Shown piece by piece: positions 1 to 11,836 of a stretch of DNA of 64,000 bases. Position 1 is the stretch's first letter. Each line of letters begins with the position of its first letter. The translations under genes and the position numbers were made by a program. The stretch spans positions 777,001 through 841,000 of the forward strand of contig NW_024881567.1 of NCBI RefSeq assembly GCF_019059575.1, read 5' to 3'. This stretch comes from Amphibalanus amphitrite (lineage: Eukaryota; Arthropoda; Thecostraca; Balanomorpha; Balanidae). The notes beneath the pieces were generated by a model. It was given only the letters and a program-made list of their open reading frames with translations. It did not search any database and had not been told where the DNA came from.

Positions 1-896
1 TCAAAAGGGAGCTGGACAGGAAATTATCTAGAATGTAGTGTGTGGCTCCACGCGCAGTGCGCACACTCATTCAGCCACAGCCACAGTCTGTCGCCCGGCG
101 CCGCCCCCCCCCCCCCCCGGGCGCCAGGTCATGCATGTGACGTCACAGCGCCCCGGGCTACGGTCGCCCGGCGCTGGCCGGCGCTCACCGTCACCGGCCG
201 ACGCCGACTGATCATCGGCCGAACATAACTACGCCGCATAAGAGAAGGAGGTTATCATAATTGCATGGAAAACAAGGTGGCAAAGTCACCCCAGCTGACC
301 TCCATTTCACCTACTGACATTGCCACCCCCAATTATAAACAGAAGAAATCGATGAATGCATTTTCCTTTGATCACAATAGCATCATAGTCATGTGATAAT
401 CACGCAGTTAAAACATCCCAACCACAGCTGTTTTCAAACATGATTGTATGCAAGAAAGTTTGAACCTCTATAAATCCGCCGTTTTATATAGCTCAATTAA
501 ATGGAGCATAGTTGTTTACAATTTTATTGTTACTGAGCAAATGCATTCGTTTTTCAAAGAGTCAATAATTGTCTTTCATTTATGCAGCAAAAATAATGAC
601 TAGCGTTGCAAAATATCACTGTAGGTAGGCCACTTTAAAATATTTTCCAGAAAAGTGGCAAAGTCACCCAGCTAGGCAAAGTCGCCCCCGTTTACGGTAC
701 GGCTTTGATGACCTGAACTGACCTTGACCTTTGCAGATTGTGTCAATTATTTTCTCCAACGCGGTTTGGAGAAGGGGCAGTTTTTGGAACTCTGAATGGC
801 ATGTGTGTCATCAATAAAAGTGTGTAATTCCTGCAGACTGTTGGCAGTATTGGTGGATAGTGCCCACACTGATAGCGGTCGGCGCGCTGTTGGCAG
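1..896. other. non-coding flank, no gene recognised
   Basis: The first 240 bases are GC-rich with a long C tract near 105-119 and a CRE-like TGACGTCA near 138; no convincing exon or core promoter was found. From about 272 to 700 there are two direct copies of GTGGCAAAGTCACC. The segment closes with a TACGGTA end that resembles the terminal sequence of the repeat family at 15671 and 35752, so it may be a truncated copy. From 701 to 896 nothing is recognised. Confidence 0.4.
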
Positions 897-1020
897 GAAG
901 CGTCTGCGCCGAGCACGCCGTCACCAGCGGTGGCTGAGCGGCAGCCGCCGGCCGACCGGCTCACCGACGGCCCGGCCGGCGCGCCGCAGCCGCAGCCCTA
1001 CTCGGCTCCGGGTGGCACCA
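897..1020 (+). CDS. possible proline-rich linker exon of the masquerade-like gene
   Basis: One frame is open from 876 to 1020. It encodes a Pro/Ala-rich linker (residues such as PSTPSPAVAERQPPADRL and PQPQPYSAPGGT) and ends at a good donor, ACCA|GTGAGT, in phase 1, the phase used by the other linker exons of this gene. Possible acceptors are GTTGGCAG (end 896) and CTGATAG (end 875); neither has a strong pyrimidine tract. Base composition is clearly more GC-rich than the flanks. A neighbouring frame contains a hydrophobic stretch resembling a signal peptide (VPTLIAVGALLAG), but it lacks a Met and hits a stop at 935. The exon joins the next one in frame only if the alternative acceptor at 14740 or 14743 is used. 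It could also be non-coding GC-rich sequence. Confidence 0.3.
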
Positions 1021-1027
1021 GTGAGTG

Positions 1028-1079
1028 GCACACACACACACACACACACACGCACGCACGCACGCACGCACGCACGCAC
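1028..1079 (+). repeat. CA / CGCA microsatellite
   Basis: An alternating (CA)n run is followed by (CGCA)n. It begins directly after the putative splice donor at 1021 and leads into the minisatellite. Alternating purine-pyrimidine of this kind can adopt Z-DNA. Confidence 0.9.
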
Positions 1080-4000
1080 CAGGCCGGCACACTCCACAAT
1101 CCACACACACCAGGCCGGCACACTCTACACACACCAGGCCGGCACACTCTACACGCACCAGGCCGCCACAATCCGCACACACCAGGCCGGCACACTCCAC
1201 AATCCACACACACCAGGCCGGCACACACCACACACACACCAGGCCGGCACACACCACACACACACCAGGCCGGCACACTCCACACACACCAGGCCGGCAC
1301 ACACCACACACACACCAGGCCGGCACACACCACACACACACCAGGCCGGCACACTCTAAACACACCAGGCCGGCACAATCCGCACACACCAGGCCGGCAC
1401 ACTCCACACACACCAGGCCGGCACACACCACACACACACCAGGCCGGCACACACCACACACACACACCAGGCCGGCACACTCTAAACACACCAGGCCGGC
1501 ACACTCCGCCCACACCAGGCCGGCACACTCTACACACACCAGGCCGGCACACACCACACACACACCAGGCCGGCACACACCACACACACACCAGGCCGGC
1601 ACACTCTACACACACCAGGCCGGCACACTCCGCCCACACCAGGCCGGCACACTCCACACACACACCAGGCCGGCACACTCTAAACACACCAGGCCGGCAC
1701 AATCCGCACACACCAGGCCGGCACACTCCGCCCACACCAGGCCGGCACACTCTACACACACCAGGCCGGCACACACCACACACACACCAGGCCGGCACAC
1801 ACCACACACACACCAGGCCGGCACACTCTAAACACACCAGGCCGGCACAATCCGCACACACCAGGCCGGCACACTCCACACACACCAGGCCGGCACACAC
1901 CACACACACACCAGGCCGGCACACTCTAAACACACCAGGCCGGCACAATCCGCACACACCAGGCCGGCACACTCCACACACACCAGGCCGGCACACACCA
2001 CACACACACCAGGCCGGCACACACCACACACACACACCAGGCCGGCACACTCTAAACACACCAGGCCGGCACACTCCGCCCACACCAGGCCGGCACACTC
2101 TACACACACCAGGCCGGCACACACCACACACACACCAGGCCGGCACACACCACACACACACCAGGCCGGCACACTCTACACACACCAGGCCGGCACACAC
2201 CACACACACACCAGGCCGGCACACACCACACACACACCAGGCCGGCACACTCTAAACACACCAGGCCGGCACAATCCGCACACACCAGGCCGGCACACTC
2301 CGCCCACACCAGGCCGGCACACTCTACACACACCAGGCCGGCACACTCTAAACACACCAGGCCGGCACAATCCGCACACACCAGGCCGGCACACTCCACA
2401 CACACCAGGCCGGCACACACCACACACACACCAGGCCGGCACACTCTAAACACACCAGGCCGGCACAATCCGCACACACCAGGCCGGCACACTCCGCCCA
2501 CACCAGGCCGGCACACTCTACACACACCAGGCCGGCACACTCTAAACACACCAGGCCGGCACACTCCGCCCACACCAGGCCGGCACACACCACACACACA
2601 CCAGGCCGGCACACACCACACACACACCAGGCCGGCACACTCTAAACACACCAGGCCGGCACAATCCGCACACACCAGGCCGGCACACTCCACACACACC
2701 AGGCCGGCACACACCACACACACACCAGGCCGGCACACACCACACACACACCAGGCCGGCACACTCTAAACACACCAGGCCGGCACAATCCGCACACACC
2801 AGGCCGGCACACTCCACACACACCAGGCCGGCACACACCACACACACACCAGGCCGGCACACACCACACACACACCAGGCCGGCACACTCTAAACACACC
2901 AGGCCGGCACACTCCACACACACCAGGCCGGCACACTCTACACACACCAGGCCGGCACACACCACACACACACCAGGCCGGCACACACCACACACACACC
3001 AGGCCGGCACACTCCACAATCCACACACACCAGGCCGGCACACACCACACACACACCAGGCCGGCACACACCACACACACACACCAGGCCGGCACACTCT
3101 ACACACACCAGGCCGGCACATTCCGCCCACACCAGGCCGGCACACTCTACACACACCAGGCCGGCACACACCACACACACACCAGGCCGGCACACTCTAC
3201 ACACACACACCAGGCCGGCACACTCTACACACACCAGGCCGGCACATTCCGCCCACACCAGGCCGGCACACTACACACACCAGGCCGGCACATTCCGCCC
3301 ACACCAGGCCGGCACACTCTACACACACCAGGCCGGCACACACCACACACACACACCAGGCCGGCACACACCACACACACACCAGGCCGGCACATTCCGC
3401 CCACACCAGGCCGGCACACACCACACACACCAGGCCGGCACACACCACACACACACCAGGCCGGCACACACCACACACACACCAGGCCGGCACACTCTAA
3501 ACACACCAGGCCGGCACAATCCGCACACACCAGGCCGGCACACTCCACAATCCACACACACCAGGCCGGCACACACCACACACACACCAGGCCGGCACAC
3601 TCCACACACACCAGGCCGGCACACACCACACACACACCAGGCCGGCACACACCACACACACACCAGGCCGGCACACACCACACACACACACCAGGCCGGC
3701 ACACTCTACACACACCAGGCCGGCACACACCACACACACACCAGGCCGGCACACACCACACACACACCAGGCCGGCACACTCTAAACACACCAGGCCGGC
3801 ACACACCACACACACACCAGGCCGGCACACACCACACACACACCAGGCCGGCACACACCACACACACACCAGGCCGGCACACACCACACACACACCAGGC
3901 CGGCACACTCCACAATCCACACACACCAGGCCGGCACACACCACACACACACCAGGCCGGCACACACCACACACACACCAGGCCGGCACACACCACACAC

Positions 4001-5219
4001 ACACCAGGCCGGCACACTCCACAATCCACACACACCAGGCCGGCACACACCACACACACACCAGGCCGGCACACTCCACACACACCAGGCCGGCACACAC
4101 CACACACACACCAGGCCGGCACACACCACACACACACCAGGCCGGCACACTCCACACACACCAGGCCGGCACACACCACACACACACCAGGCCGGCACAC
4201 ACCACACACACACCAGGCCGGCACACACCACACACACACACCAGGCCGGCACACTCTACACACACCAGGCCGGCACACACCACACACACACCAGGCCGGC
4301 ACACACCACACACACACCAGGCCGGCACACTCTAAACACACCAGGCCGGCACACACCACACACACACCAGGCCGGCACACTCCACACACCAGGCCGGCAC
4401 ACACCACACACACACCAGGCCGGCACACTCCACACACACACCAGGCCGGCACACTCTAAACACACCAGGCCGGCACACACCACACACACACCAGGCCGGC
4501 ACACTCCACAATCCACACACACCAGGCCGGCACACACCACACACACACACCAGGCCGGCACACACCACACACACACACCAGGCCGGCACACACCACACAC
4601 ACACCAGGCCGGCACACACCACACACACACCAGGCCGGCACACTCCACACACACCAGGCCGGCACACTCCACACACACCAGGCCGGCACACACCACACAC
4701 ACACCAGGCCGGCACACACCACACACACACCAGGCCGGCACACTCCACACACACCAGGCCGGCACACACCACACACACACCAGGCCGGCACACACCACAC
4801 ACACACCAGGCCGGCACACACCACACACACACACCAGGCCGGCACACTCTACACACACCAGGCCGGCACACACCACACACACACCAGGCCGGCACACACC
4901 ACACACACACCAGGCCGGCACACTCTAAACACACCAGGCCGGCACACACCACACACACACCAGGCCGGCACACTCCACACACCAGGCCGGCACACACCAC
5001 ACACACACCAGGCCGGCACACTCCACAATCCACACACACCAGGCCGGCACACTCTACACACACCAGGCCGGCACACTCCACAATCCACACACACCAGGCC
5101 GGCACACTCTACACACACACCAGGCCGGCACACTCCACACACACACCAGGCCGGCACACTCCACACACACCAGGCCGGCACACTCCACACACACCAGGCC
5201 GGCACACTCCACACACACC
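1077..5219 (+). repeat. 4.1-kb CACCAGGCCGGCACA minisatellite
   Basis: A tandem array of roughly 22-27-bp units. Each has an invariant core CACCAGGCCGGCACA followed by a short variable spacer: CACCACACA, CTCCACACA, CTCTACACA, CTCTAAACA, ATCCGCACA, CTCCGCCCA or TTCCGCCCA. By length the array holds about 170 units. Spacer order is itself repeated: landmarks near 3702, 3778, 4252, 4328, 4845 and 4921 show higher-order blocks of about 550-593 bp. The strand is extremely C/A-rich and free of stops over long stretches, which produces many long spurious open frames on both strands. It ends in degenerate units near 5219. Confidence 0.97.
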
Positions 5220-5252
5220 AGACCGCAACCAATGGCAATCTAATCGGCTGAC

Positions 5253-5310
5253 CCAGTCCACACCCAGTCCACACTCAGTCCACACTCAGTCCACACTCAG
5301 TCCACACTCG
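5253..5310 (+). repeat. CAGTCCACACT short tandem repeat
   Basis: About five 10-11-bp units of CAGTCCACACT/CAGTCCACACC. It lies just after the large minisatellite and is distinct in sequence from it. Confidence 0.85.
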
Positions 5311-6263
5311 TCATCAAATTCAGGTTAGCTCATAGTTACCTTAGTGAAGATTCAAGTCATAAAAAACATTTGAACTGAAAAAAAAAACACCCGTCCCGTG
5401 GCTGCTTTGGTACAACGTTAGACTCCCGGTGCAAAGAGCTCGGACGCCAGTCCCTCCGGCGCTCAATATGCATATGAGACTCCTGACTGGGATGGTCTGC
5501 GGTTGGTAGGAGCAGCCGCAGCCATTTGAAGTCAGTTGCGTAGTGGGACCGACCGTGTCTGGCTTTGATGGGCACTCTTTAACTTAACCCTCGCCCGTAT
5601 TGGTGTTTTGCCAGTCGCAAACGTATAAGGGGGGAGGTTCCGTTGGACCCCCCTTGCCGTTTGGCCCATGATCGGGCTTGAGCTTCGCGAAAAAAAAAAC
5701 GAACGTGCTGCCGATGACGAGAGGAAGCCGATAATACCCAATTTTAAGAGCCTAGGTCCTTGGTTTACCTTCCAGGTCAGGTCAATGACCCAATAGCCGG
5801 GAAAATCGGGACCTGTTGGAACGTCGCAAAGTGTGGCTGCTATGGGATTTTTCGGAGTGCTGATCACGAGTATCATGTTAGTTTTGATCACACATGATGT
5901 CTTCATGCATGTAGGTCAGGTCAGGTCAACCAGTAGGGATCCTGCCGGGTAATCGTAGTACGTGTCAACCGCCTCTGACAGCTTCGTAACATGTTACGAG
6001 GGCACCAAAACTACTACGTAAATGTTCAAATGGTTCCTGTTCTGTGCGAACAAGGTGTATGTCAAAGCGATAGCGCAAGAGTAACAGCGTATAAAAAAGG
6101 AATGTGTTACACCGATGAAATCTCCGAAGGTTGGGACTTTTCAATTTAGACAATCACTTTTCTTTAGAATTGTGATTTTCTATTGAAAATTCCAACCTGA
6201 GCTACCTCTCTAGGGAGACATTTGCGTTTCAGCTGCGACTTTGGACATCTTGATACCCTCAAA

Positions 6264-7639
6264 CAGTGGCGGATCTAGGATTTAAGTTTAGGGGGGGGCA
6301 AACATTGCGCCGCCAGGCAAGTCGGCGAGAATTTCAAACGTCCAGTCTTAGGAACAAAAAAAAAACGAGCTACCCCTATTTTTCTCCTCGGATTTCGGGA
6401 TTTTTTTTTGATTTTTTACATTTTTGTCAGTCCGGGCAAGCCAGGGCAGCGCAAAAAAATTTGCAGCCACCCTGACTCCGGGAGATAGTTAGAGAATAGC
6501 TCACCGGCGCTATGGACGGTCCGTCCTCTACCTCCCGCATCACCTCGGCAAGACCTCGTCCGAAAGGTCCGCCCGCGCCGGTTCTCAAGGGCTTCTGTAT
6601 CCGGACACCGATAAGGGTCGCAGCAGCAGGTTCATGTGTAAATGCCCACGACCAAAGGCCACATCAGCGTATCTGCGATACTATACGCAGTCAGGGTTGC
6701 CACATAGTTAAACGTATAAGTATTAACAGTTGTTTCCGGTAATAGAAAATGATATCAGTCGATTAAGAATCCCAACGTGGTGCCTATACCTATCACTGTT
6801 CATAATTTGGTTTAGGTGTCAGTTATCTGGTTGTTTTAGGTAGTTATTGATGGAAACACCTTTGGTTAGCATTAACCAAGCCCATAGGCCATATAAACAC
6901 ATTGACCAATAGCGGATAACCACTGGCGGATCCAGGCGGATGCCAGGGGTGCCAAAATCAGTAATCAGGGTGCCAAAACTGAGTTTGGCACCCCCTTTCG
7001 CTCCTCAGTCCTGCATACACATAGGTATGCAGCTCTTGTAGAGACTCTCGGACTTTGGCACCCTTTTGGCACCCCCTTTGGAAATGGCTGTATCCGCCTC
7101 TGGACATAACTAATGTAGCCACAGTGGAAATGCTAGGTACTAATGGATATTTAGACCCACCAATATTTTTTCAGCTCCTACACCCATGCTATCTAACAAT
7201 AAAATATTATGCAAACACTTCTTATATACCCATGCAAACCCACTGCACTGTCCAACCGCTCACCAGTGTGGTGACCCCTGACCCCACTGGCGTCTGGCGG
7301 TCTGCTGTTGACGGTTTGTTTACTTGGTTCAAGGTTTCAATAAATCGTGTTATTTTATTTTTTTTTTTGGTAGCAGTAGCAGTAGTAGCACTGCTGATGG
7401 ATGATGGACTGACATTCATGGGGCGGAGGACTTTTTATCAGCTCACAACTTAATATCACGAATATGACAACCTTCTAGTCCTCCATTTATTTCACATTTT
7501 CTTTTCAAACACCATATTTTTAGCATTCAAGTTGTAGTTTTTTAGGGGGGGGGGGGGGCAAAAAGATATGTTTTCCCAGAGGTTTTTCGTTTAGGGGGGG
7601 GGCAATTGCCCATTTTGCCCCAACGTAGATCCGCCACTG
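6264..7639. mobile_element. non-autonomous hAT-like element with 8-bp TSD
   Basis: The terminal inverted repeat is CAGTGGCGGATCTAGG at the left and TAGATCCGCCACTG at the right. It is flanked by a perfect 8-bp duplication CCCTCAAA (6256-6263 and 7640-7647), the length typical of hAT. The internal sequence has G-runs next to both ends and no transposase frame. A second, smaller hAT-like element sits inside at 6921-7102. Confidence 0.85.
6921..7102. mobile_element. nested 182-bp hAT-like MITE
   Basis: The left end CACTGGCGGATCCAG and right end TGTATCCGCCTCTG are imperfect inverted repeats of the same hAT-type ends as the host element. Flanks CGGATAAC and GACATAAC could be a diverged 8-bp duplication. 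The interior is two G/C-rich stretches with GGTGCCAAA repeats. Confidence 0.6.
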
Positions 7640-7647
7640 CCCTCAAA

Positions 7648-8222
7648 AACGGCTCGTCAGATTTTCTTGCCATTTTCAGCGTTTGGTCCCGCATGGGGTA
7701 GCTACCGGCTGGCATCCTTTCCTTAAAATATAGTTATCCCGTTTTGGGGTAATCGGCACGTGCATTTTCCCATAGGGTTAGCATGGGGGAAAATCTAAAA
7801 TGCGGTTTGCGCAAAATCTGTTCAGTAATATTTGTCCACATTATTAGGGTCAGATCTGGAGCGGGCGCCTTACCTTTTGGGGGGTAATTATTCAAAATAT
7901 AAATGACAAAATTTCGGGTAATCGACGATGACAGTTACCCCATGTTGAGCCTATGGCGATTTCGAAAAATTATTTTCGTTTATTTTGCAAAAAAAAATCC
8001 ACGTTAGATTTTGAAAATGTTCCAATATGTTGTGCACCGGCGTTATGTGAAAAAATTAAACTTACCTTACCTTTGAAAAGGATTGGCTCAAAAACTTGGT
8101 TCATTTATGGTGTTCTAATTGTTTTGGCTCGACGAATGAATTGAAATGTTTGCTTGCGTTTTCGTTTTTTTCTTGATTGGAAAGATCCGGCGCTTTTGTT
8201 TAATGTTGGAGACACAACAGAT
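7648..8222. other. intergenic/intronic, no gene recognised
   Basis: AT-rich sequence with repeated phrases such as TTACCCCATGTTG and GGGTAATCG. It is part of the interior of the larger TTAA-bounded composite. No convincing ORF was found; the short open frames here lack any recognisable domain. Confidence 0.5.
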
Positions 8223-9788
8223 GGGGCATTCCACGATAGATCGACAAAAAAAAATGACACCCACATATTTTATTTTTCGTTTAAAACTGGTCTAAGGGGT
8301 TGTGATGGGCGGGGAAGCCAACTTTGGCAAGGATTTTTTCTTCGAACAACGGTTTCCAAGATATAGATCGGGCAATTCCTGGAGGTCACGTTGCAACCCT
8401 ATTTTTGGCGGCCCATAACTCAGAAACTACTGGTTTTCTATGATAAAAACTTAACATGGTTCAACTCGCAATTAACCAACAAGCATTTTGGCTATCTCGG
8501 ATTTTTAATTTTTGAAACTTTTGATCACGTGACTTCTTGACCTAGTTTTCGAAGAGTGACCTTGATATTTTCCCCACTGAAAGTTGCAATTTTGTCTGAT
8601 GACGATTAAAGCCTTATCAATTGTCATTCATTTGCGATGATAAAAAGAGTGGCTTTCGGCCTGCGTTGACGTCAGGTTAGGTCATTTTTATCACCTGCCC
8701 ATTATTACGAGCGGGAGCAACAGCGAGATCTCGAGAACAAAGCAAGATAACGACAAGCGGTAAACGGCACAGGGTACACACAGATAAGGTCTACAATTTT
8801 TACTGAGGTCATTTCTAGGTCAAGTCAAAGATGACTTCACAGGGGTAAACAAGAGCCAAAATAGCGGCACTGCATAATGTCCATATGTATGCAGTTTTTC
8901 TCGAATAACTTTCGACGCATCCCAGCTAGGAGCAAACTAGTAGCACCATCGTGATCTTCTCGTCAATCCGCGTCGAAACATATGTATGTTGACCTCGAAA
9001 GGTCAAGGTCAAAGTTGACTTTAGGTCACGTGACCTCCTCATATATCATTCAATGCGCCTTGACAAGCTGAACACAATGAGCCCATCCGCGTGGCTGTAT
9101 CTTTAACCTGTAAGGAGTTATTAGAAAAACCTTTTGTGACCTTTAATGACGTCACATGACCTTACAGTTGCCCAAGAGCAAAAAAGGTCCCAAGGCAGTC
9201 AAAGTTGATGGTATATGAAGTCACTCATTATATATTAGGCTATTCCGACGCGTTTTAGTGCGAAAATAAGGGAGCTGATTTTTCCCCAATTGACTTTTAA
9301 TGGGGTGGTCAAGAAATTGATCTGACTTTAGATCATCAATATCGAAATTCAAAGCGAACTGGCGCTAGGCCAAAGAAAACACAATGTTGTCTGTTCCACG
9401 TCTCTTTCGCTATTAGATCAAAGTCGGTACAACCAAAAAAGGAAAATTATTGTCGTGTGTTCGACGGGTGACCTTGGATGACCTTTCAGTGGGTCACTGA
9501 TGCAAGGCTGCACCAGTGTCATCAATAATAGCCTAACTCAACATGATTCCAAAGTATTTGAACCGGTCAGATGCGTTTCGGTGGTAGCCGATAATTCTGC
9601 CACTGACTTATAAAGGACAGGTCACAAAAATGACCTAACCTGAGGTCAACACAGGCCGAAAGCCACCTTTTTATTATCGCATATGAATGACAATTGATAA
9701 GGCTTTAATCGTCATCAGAAAAAAATGCAACTTTCAGTGGGGAAAATACCAAGGTCACTCTTCGAAAAACAGGTCAAGAGGTCACGTG

Positions 9789-10175
9789 TAGAGGTGGCAA
9801 AATGTAGACCCGAGGACCCGGTCCAAAAAAACAGTCTATATGGGTCCAGACCGGTTCCTGGAAATTTTCTGACGGGTCGAACCGGGTTCTACCATAAACT
9901 ATACATCTTGCACACTACACATTATTGCAAAATATGAAGTGAATGAAATGAATGTTTCTTTGCACACAATAGCTCACGAGTATTCCCAGTAGGAAATAGG
10001 CTGTTTTACATGATGCAGCTAATGATACCTACAAGTAGTTTGTATTAATGGACTATGGGGAACGGGTTCAACTGGTTCCGATTCCAACTAAGACCGGGTC
10101 CGACTGGTTCCAGAAATGTCCAGCCGGGTCTGGTTCGAGTCTGGTTCCCAAAATTTCCATCTTTTGCCACCTCTA
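9789..10175. mobile_element. 387-bp hAT-like MITE with 8-bp TSD
   Basis: The terminal inverted repeat is TAGAGGTGGCAAAA. A perfect 8-bp duplication GTCACGTG flanks it (9781-9788 and 10176-10183). Subterminal sequence is full of GGGTC/GGTTC/CCGGTC motifs. It interrupts the right arm of the foldback; the uninterrupted sequence survives in the opposite arm near 8520-8535, so this is a clear insertion. Confidence 0.9.
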
Positions 10176-10298
10176 GTCACGTGATCAAAATTTTCAAAAA
10201 TTGAAAAACCGAGATAGGTAGCCAAAATGTTCGTTGTTTGATTAAGAGTTGAACCATATAAAGTTTTTATCATAGAAAACCAACAGTTTCTGAGTTAA

Positions 10299-11201
10299 AG
10301 GGACTATCCCACCTTCTAAAATGTTGTTAAAACCAGTTAAATTGTGCCCGACTTTATAGATTGGATGACCAGGAACACGGTTCTGGCATTTATTTTTCAT
10401 TAAACATCTTAGGCTTCACAAACTTTCAAATATGTGACGTCACAGCCCAAAATTACCTCCTTCCCCAGGCCACATTACTGTCATAAAGCTGATTCTTTTT
10501 ACTCTGTAGGCACTAGGCACCACAACAAAGTTCAGACCAAGTTTTAAGCGATTTTTCAACGAACAAACCTATTTAAATCAGAATGACTAAACGAGGTGAC
10601 GTCACACTAATGGTCGCTCCATGTTGAAGATAGGGCCTTGTGCAAGGCCCATTTTCAAATGAAGGGAACGAATTTCTTCAACACCAAGAGGCCGCGGGGG
10701 TTGCAACCTAGATAGATAGTGGTTTCTGAACCTCGCCGCAAACTTGGCTATCTCAACTCAAACCCCATGTTAAAGGTGGGATATAGTTCGTTTTTTCTAA
10801 GTTCGACCCTCACTGTAAACGTCTCTTTGAACACAGCACGAGAATTGGTAGCTGAATTACTGAGAAAACTCGTTGGCGCACAGTGATTTCGCAGACGATC
10901 AATTGTATCAAAATTATTTCTACCTGGCTCCTTTTTCCCAGACTCGCAGCCCGGTATTTGCAACCTCACAAGGATCGAGGACTTATCAGGAAGTATAACC
11001 GAACTAATTAGTAAATCGCACGGCGTTTAACGTAACAGTATATGATAGGTGTTAGAAACTTATTTTAAAAATATTAGTTCATATCTCCAATACAAAGTGC
11101 GCTAACCAGTTTTCTCAGTAATTCAGCTAGCAATTCTCGTGCTGTTTCCAAAAAGATGTTTACAGTGAGGGTCGAACTTAAAAAAACGAACTATAGTCCC
11201 T
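10299..11201. mobile_element. TTAA MITE (AGGGACTATCCCACCTT ends), copy A
   Basis: The terminal repeat AGGGACTATCCCACCTT is flanked by TTAA (10295-10298 and 11202-11205). The opposite foldback arm keeps the empty site (GAGTTATGGGCCGCC), which is matched by removing the element and one TTAA. This indicates piggyBac-type TTAA targeting. The interior is nearly identical to 48132-48628, apart from a 410-bp element inserted in its right terminal repeat. There is no ORF. Confidence 0.88.
10784..11193. mobile_element. 410-bp TA-type MITE with ~100-bp inverted repeats
   Basis: The ends TAGTTCGTTTTTT and its complement are inverted for about 100 bp on each side. The target is a TA dinucleotide duplicated at 10782-10783 and 11194-11195. 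It sits exactly within the right terminal repeat of the TTAA MITE; comparison with the uninterrupted copy at 48132-48628 shows the precise junction. TA targeting suggests Tc1/mariner-type mobilisation. Non-coding. Confidence 0.88.
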
Positions 11202-11836
11202 TTAAAGGCCGCCAAACATAGGGTTGCAGCGTGACCTCCAGGAATTGCCCGAGGCTATATCTCGGAAACCGTTGTTCGAAGAAAAAAAATCCTTGCCACA
11301 GCTGGCTTCTCCGCCCATCACAACCTATTAGACCAATCTTAAGCAAAAAATAAAATATGACGGTGTACGGCTTTGGTCGATCTATCGTGGAATGCCCCAG
11401 TTCCTAAATTCGAATTCAGCTCCATAAAGCCTAGAAACATGTTAACCTCGAAAAAGTGACCCGAGATCATCAAAGTACAATGCCCTGATTTTCAGGTGAC
11501 CTTGACACTCACCCTAATGCATGAAATCAACATTATATCACATGTTTGAACGCCATGGAAACCACGAAAAGACTGCCAAAAGCGCGGCTAATGCGAGCCG
11601 TCATACGCCGAATAGCGTTTCCGGACAAACATGGGCTCAAGATATAGGGCTCTTAATATAGGCTCGAGATATAGGGTCAAAGGTCCTTTGGGTCAGGGTC
11701 ATGATATTTTCAGGGTAGGTGTAAAATTGATTAACTCGAGGGTACTAAACGTTCCGTCGCGTTCAGCCTTTTTTATGCGAGTTATTTGCAAAAACCAAGC
11801 GGGGTCCGTTCGGCCCCCCATACGGGCCAGGGTTAA

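Larger units (their letters stand above)
8223..11398. mobile_element. foldback element with GGGGCATTCCACGATAGATC ends
   Basis: The left terminus GGGGCATTCCACGATAGATC is inverted exactly at 11379-11398. The inverted arms are about 490 bp (8223-8710 versus roughly 9620-11398). The right arm is stretched by two later insertions (9789-10175 and 10299-11201). The centre (about 8710-9620) is dense in AGGTCA-type hexamers. Identical termini occur at 54095-54140 and about 56004-56023, so this is a family. No transposase is visible. Confidence 0.75.
5588..11832. mobile_element. TTAA-bounded composite element, 6.2 kb, heavily nested
   Basis: The left end TTAA|CCCTCGCCCGTAT (5584-) and the right end ATACGGGCCAGGG|TTAA (-11836) are inverted repeats of each other. 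Similarity extends inwards through G-rich and CCGTTGGACCCC-like stretches. TTAA at both borders suggests piggyBac-type target duplication. No transposase was recognised. The interior holds an hAT-like element (6264-7639) and a foldback (8223-11398), which itself carries an hAT MITE and a TTAA element. The related element at 13518-14448 has the same CCCTCGCCC ends, which supports the pairing. The interior size is due to later insertions. Confidence 0.5.

Noticed and set aside
842-937. Signal-peptide-like translation VPTLIAVGALLAG upstream of the possible linker exon
   Set aside because: No Met in frame (a stop lies upstream at 815) and a TGA follows at 935, so it cannot be spliced to known exons without skipping the stop.
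1077-5219. Long open frames (PGRHT / CRPGVC repeats) across the minisatellite
   Set aside because: All frames are open on both strands because the repeat lacks stops; there is no start context, and frame changes occur with unit length. Non-coding satellite.
1077-5219. CRISPR-like array (invariant core with variable spacers)
   Set aside because: The spacers are only 7-12 bp and are recurring variants, not unique; this is a eukaryotic tandem minisatellite.
5392-5460. tRNA-like A-box stretch (TACAACGTTAGACTCCC)
   Set aside because: No B box at the required distance and no cloverleaf pairing.
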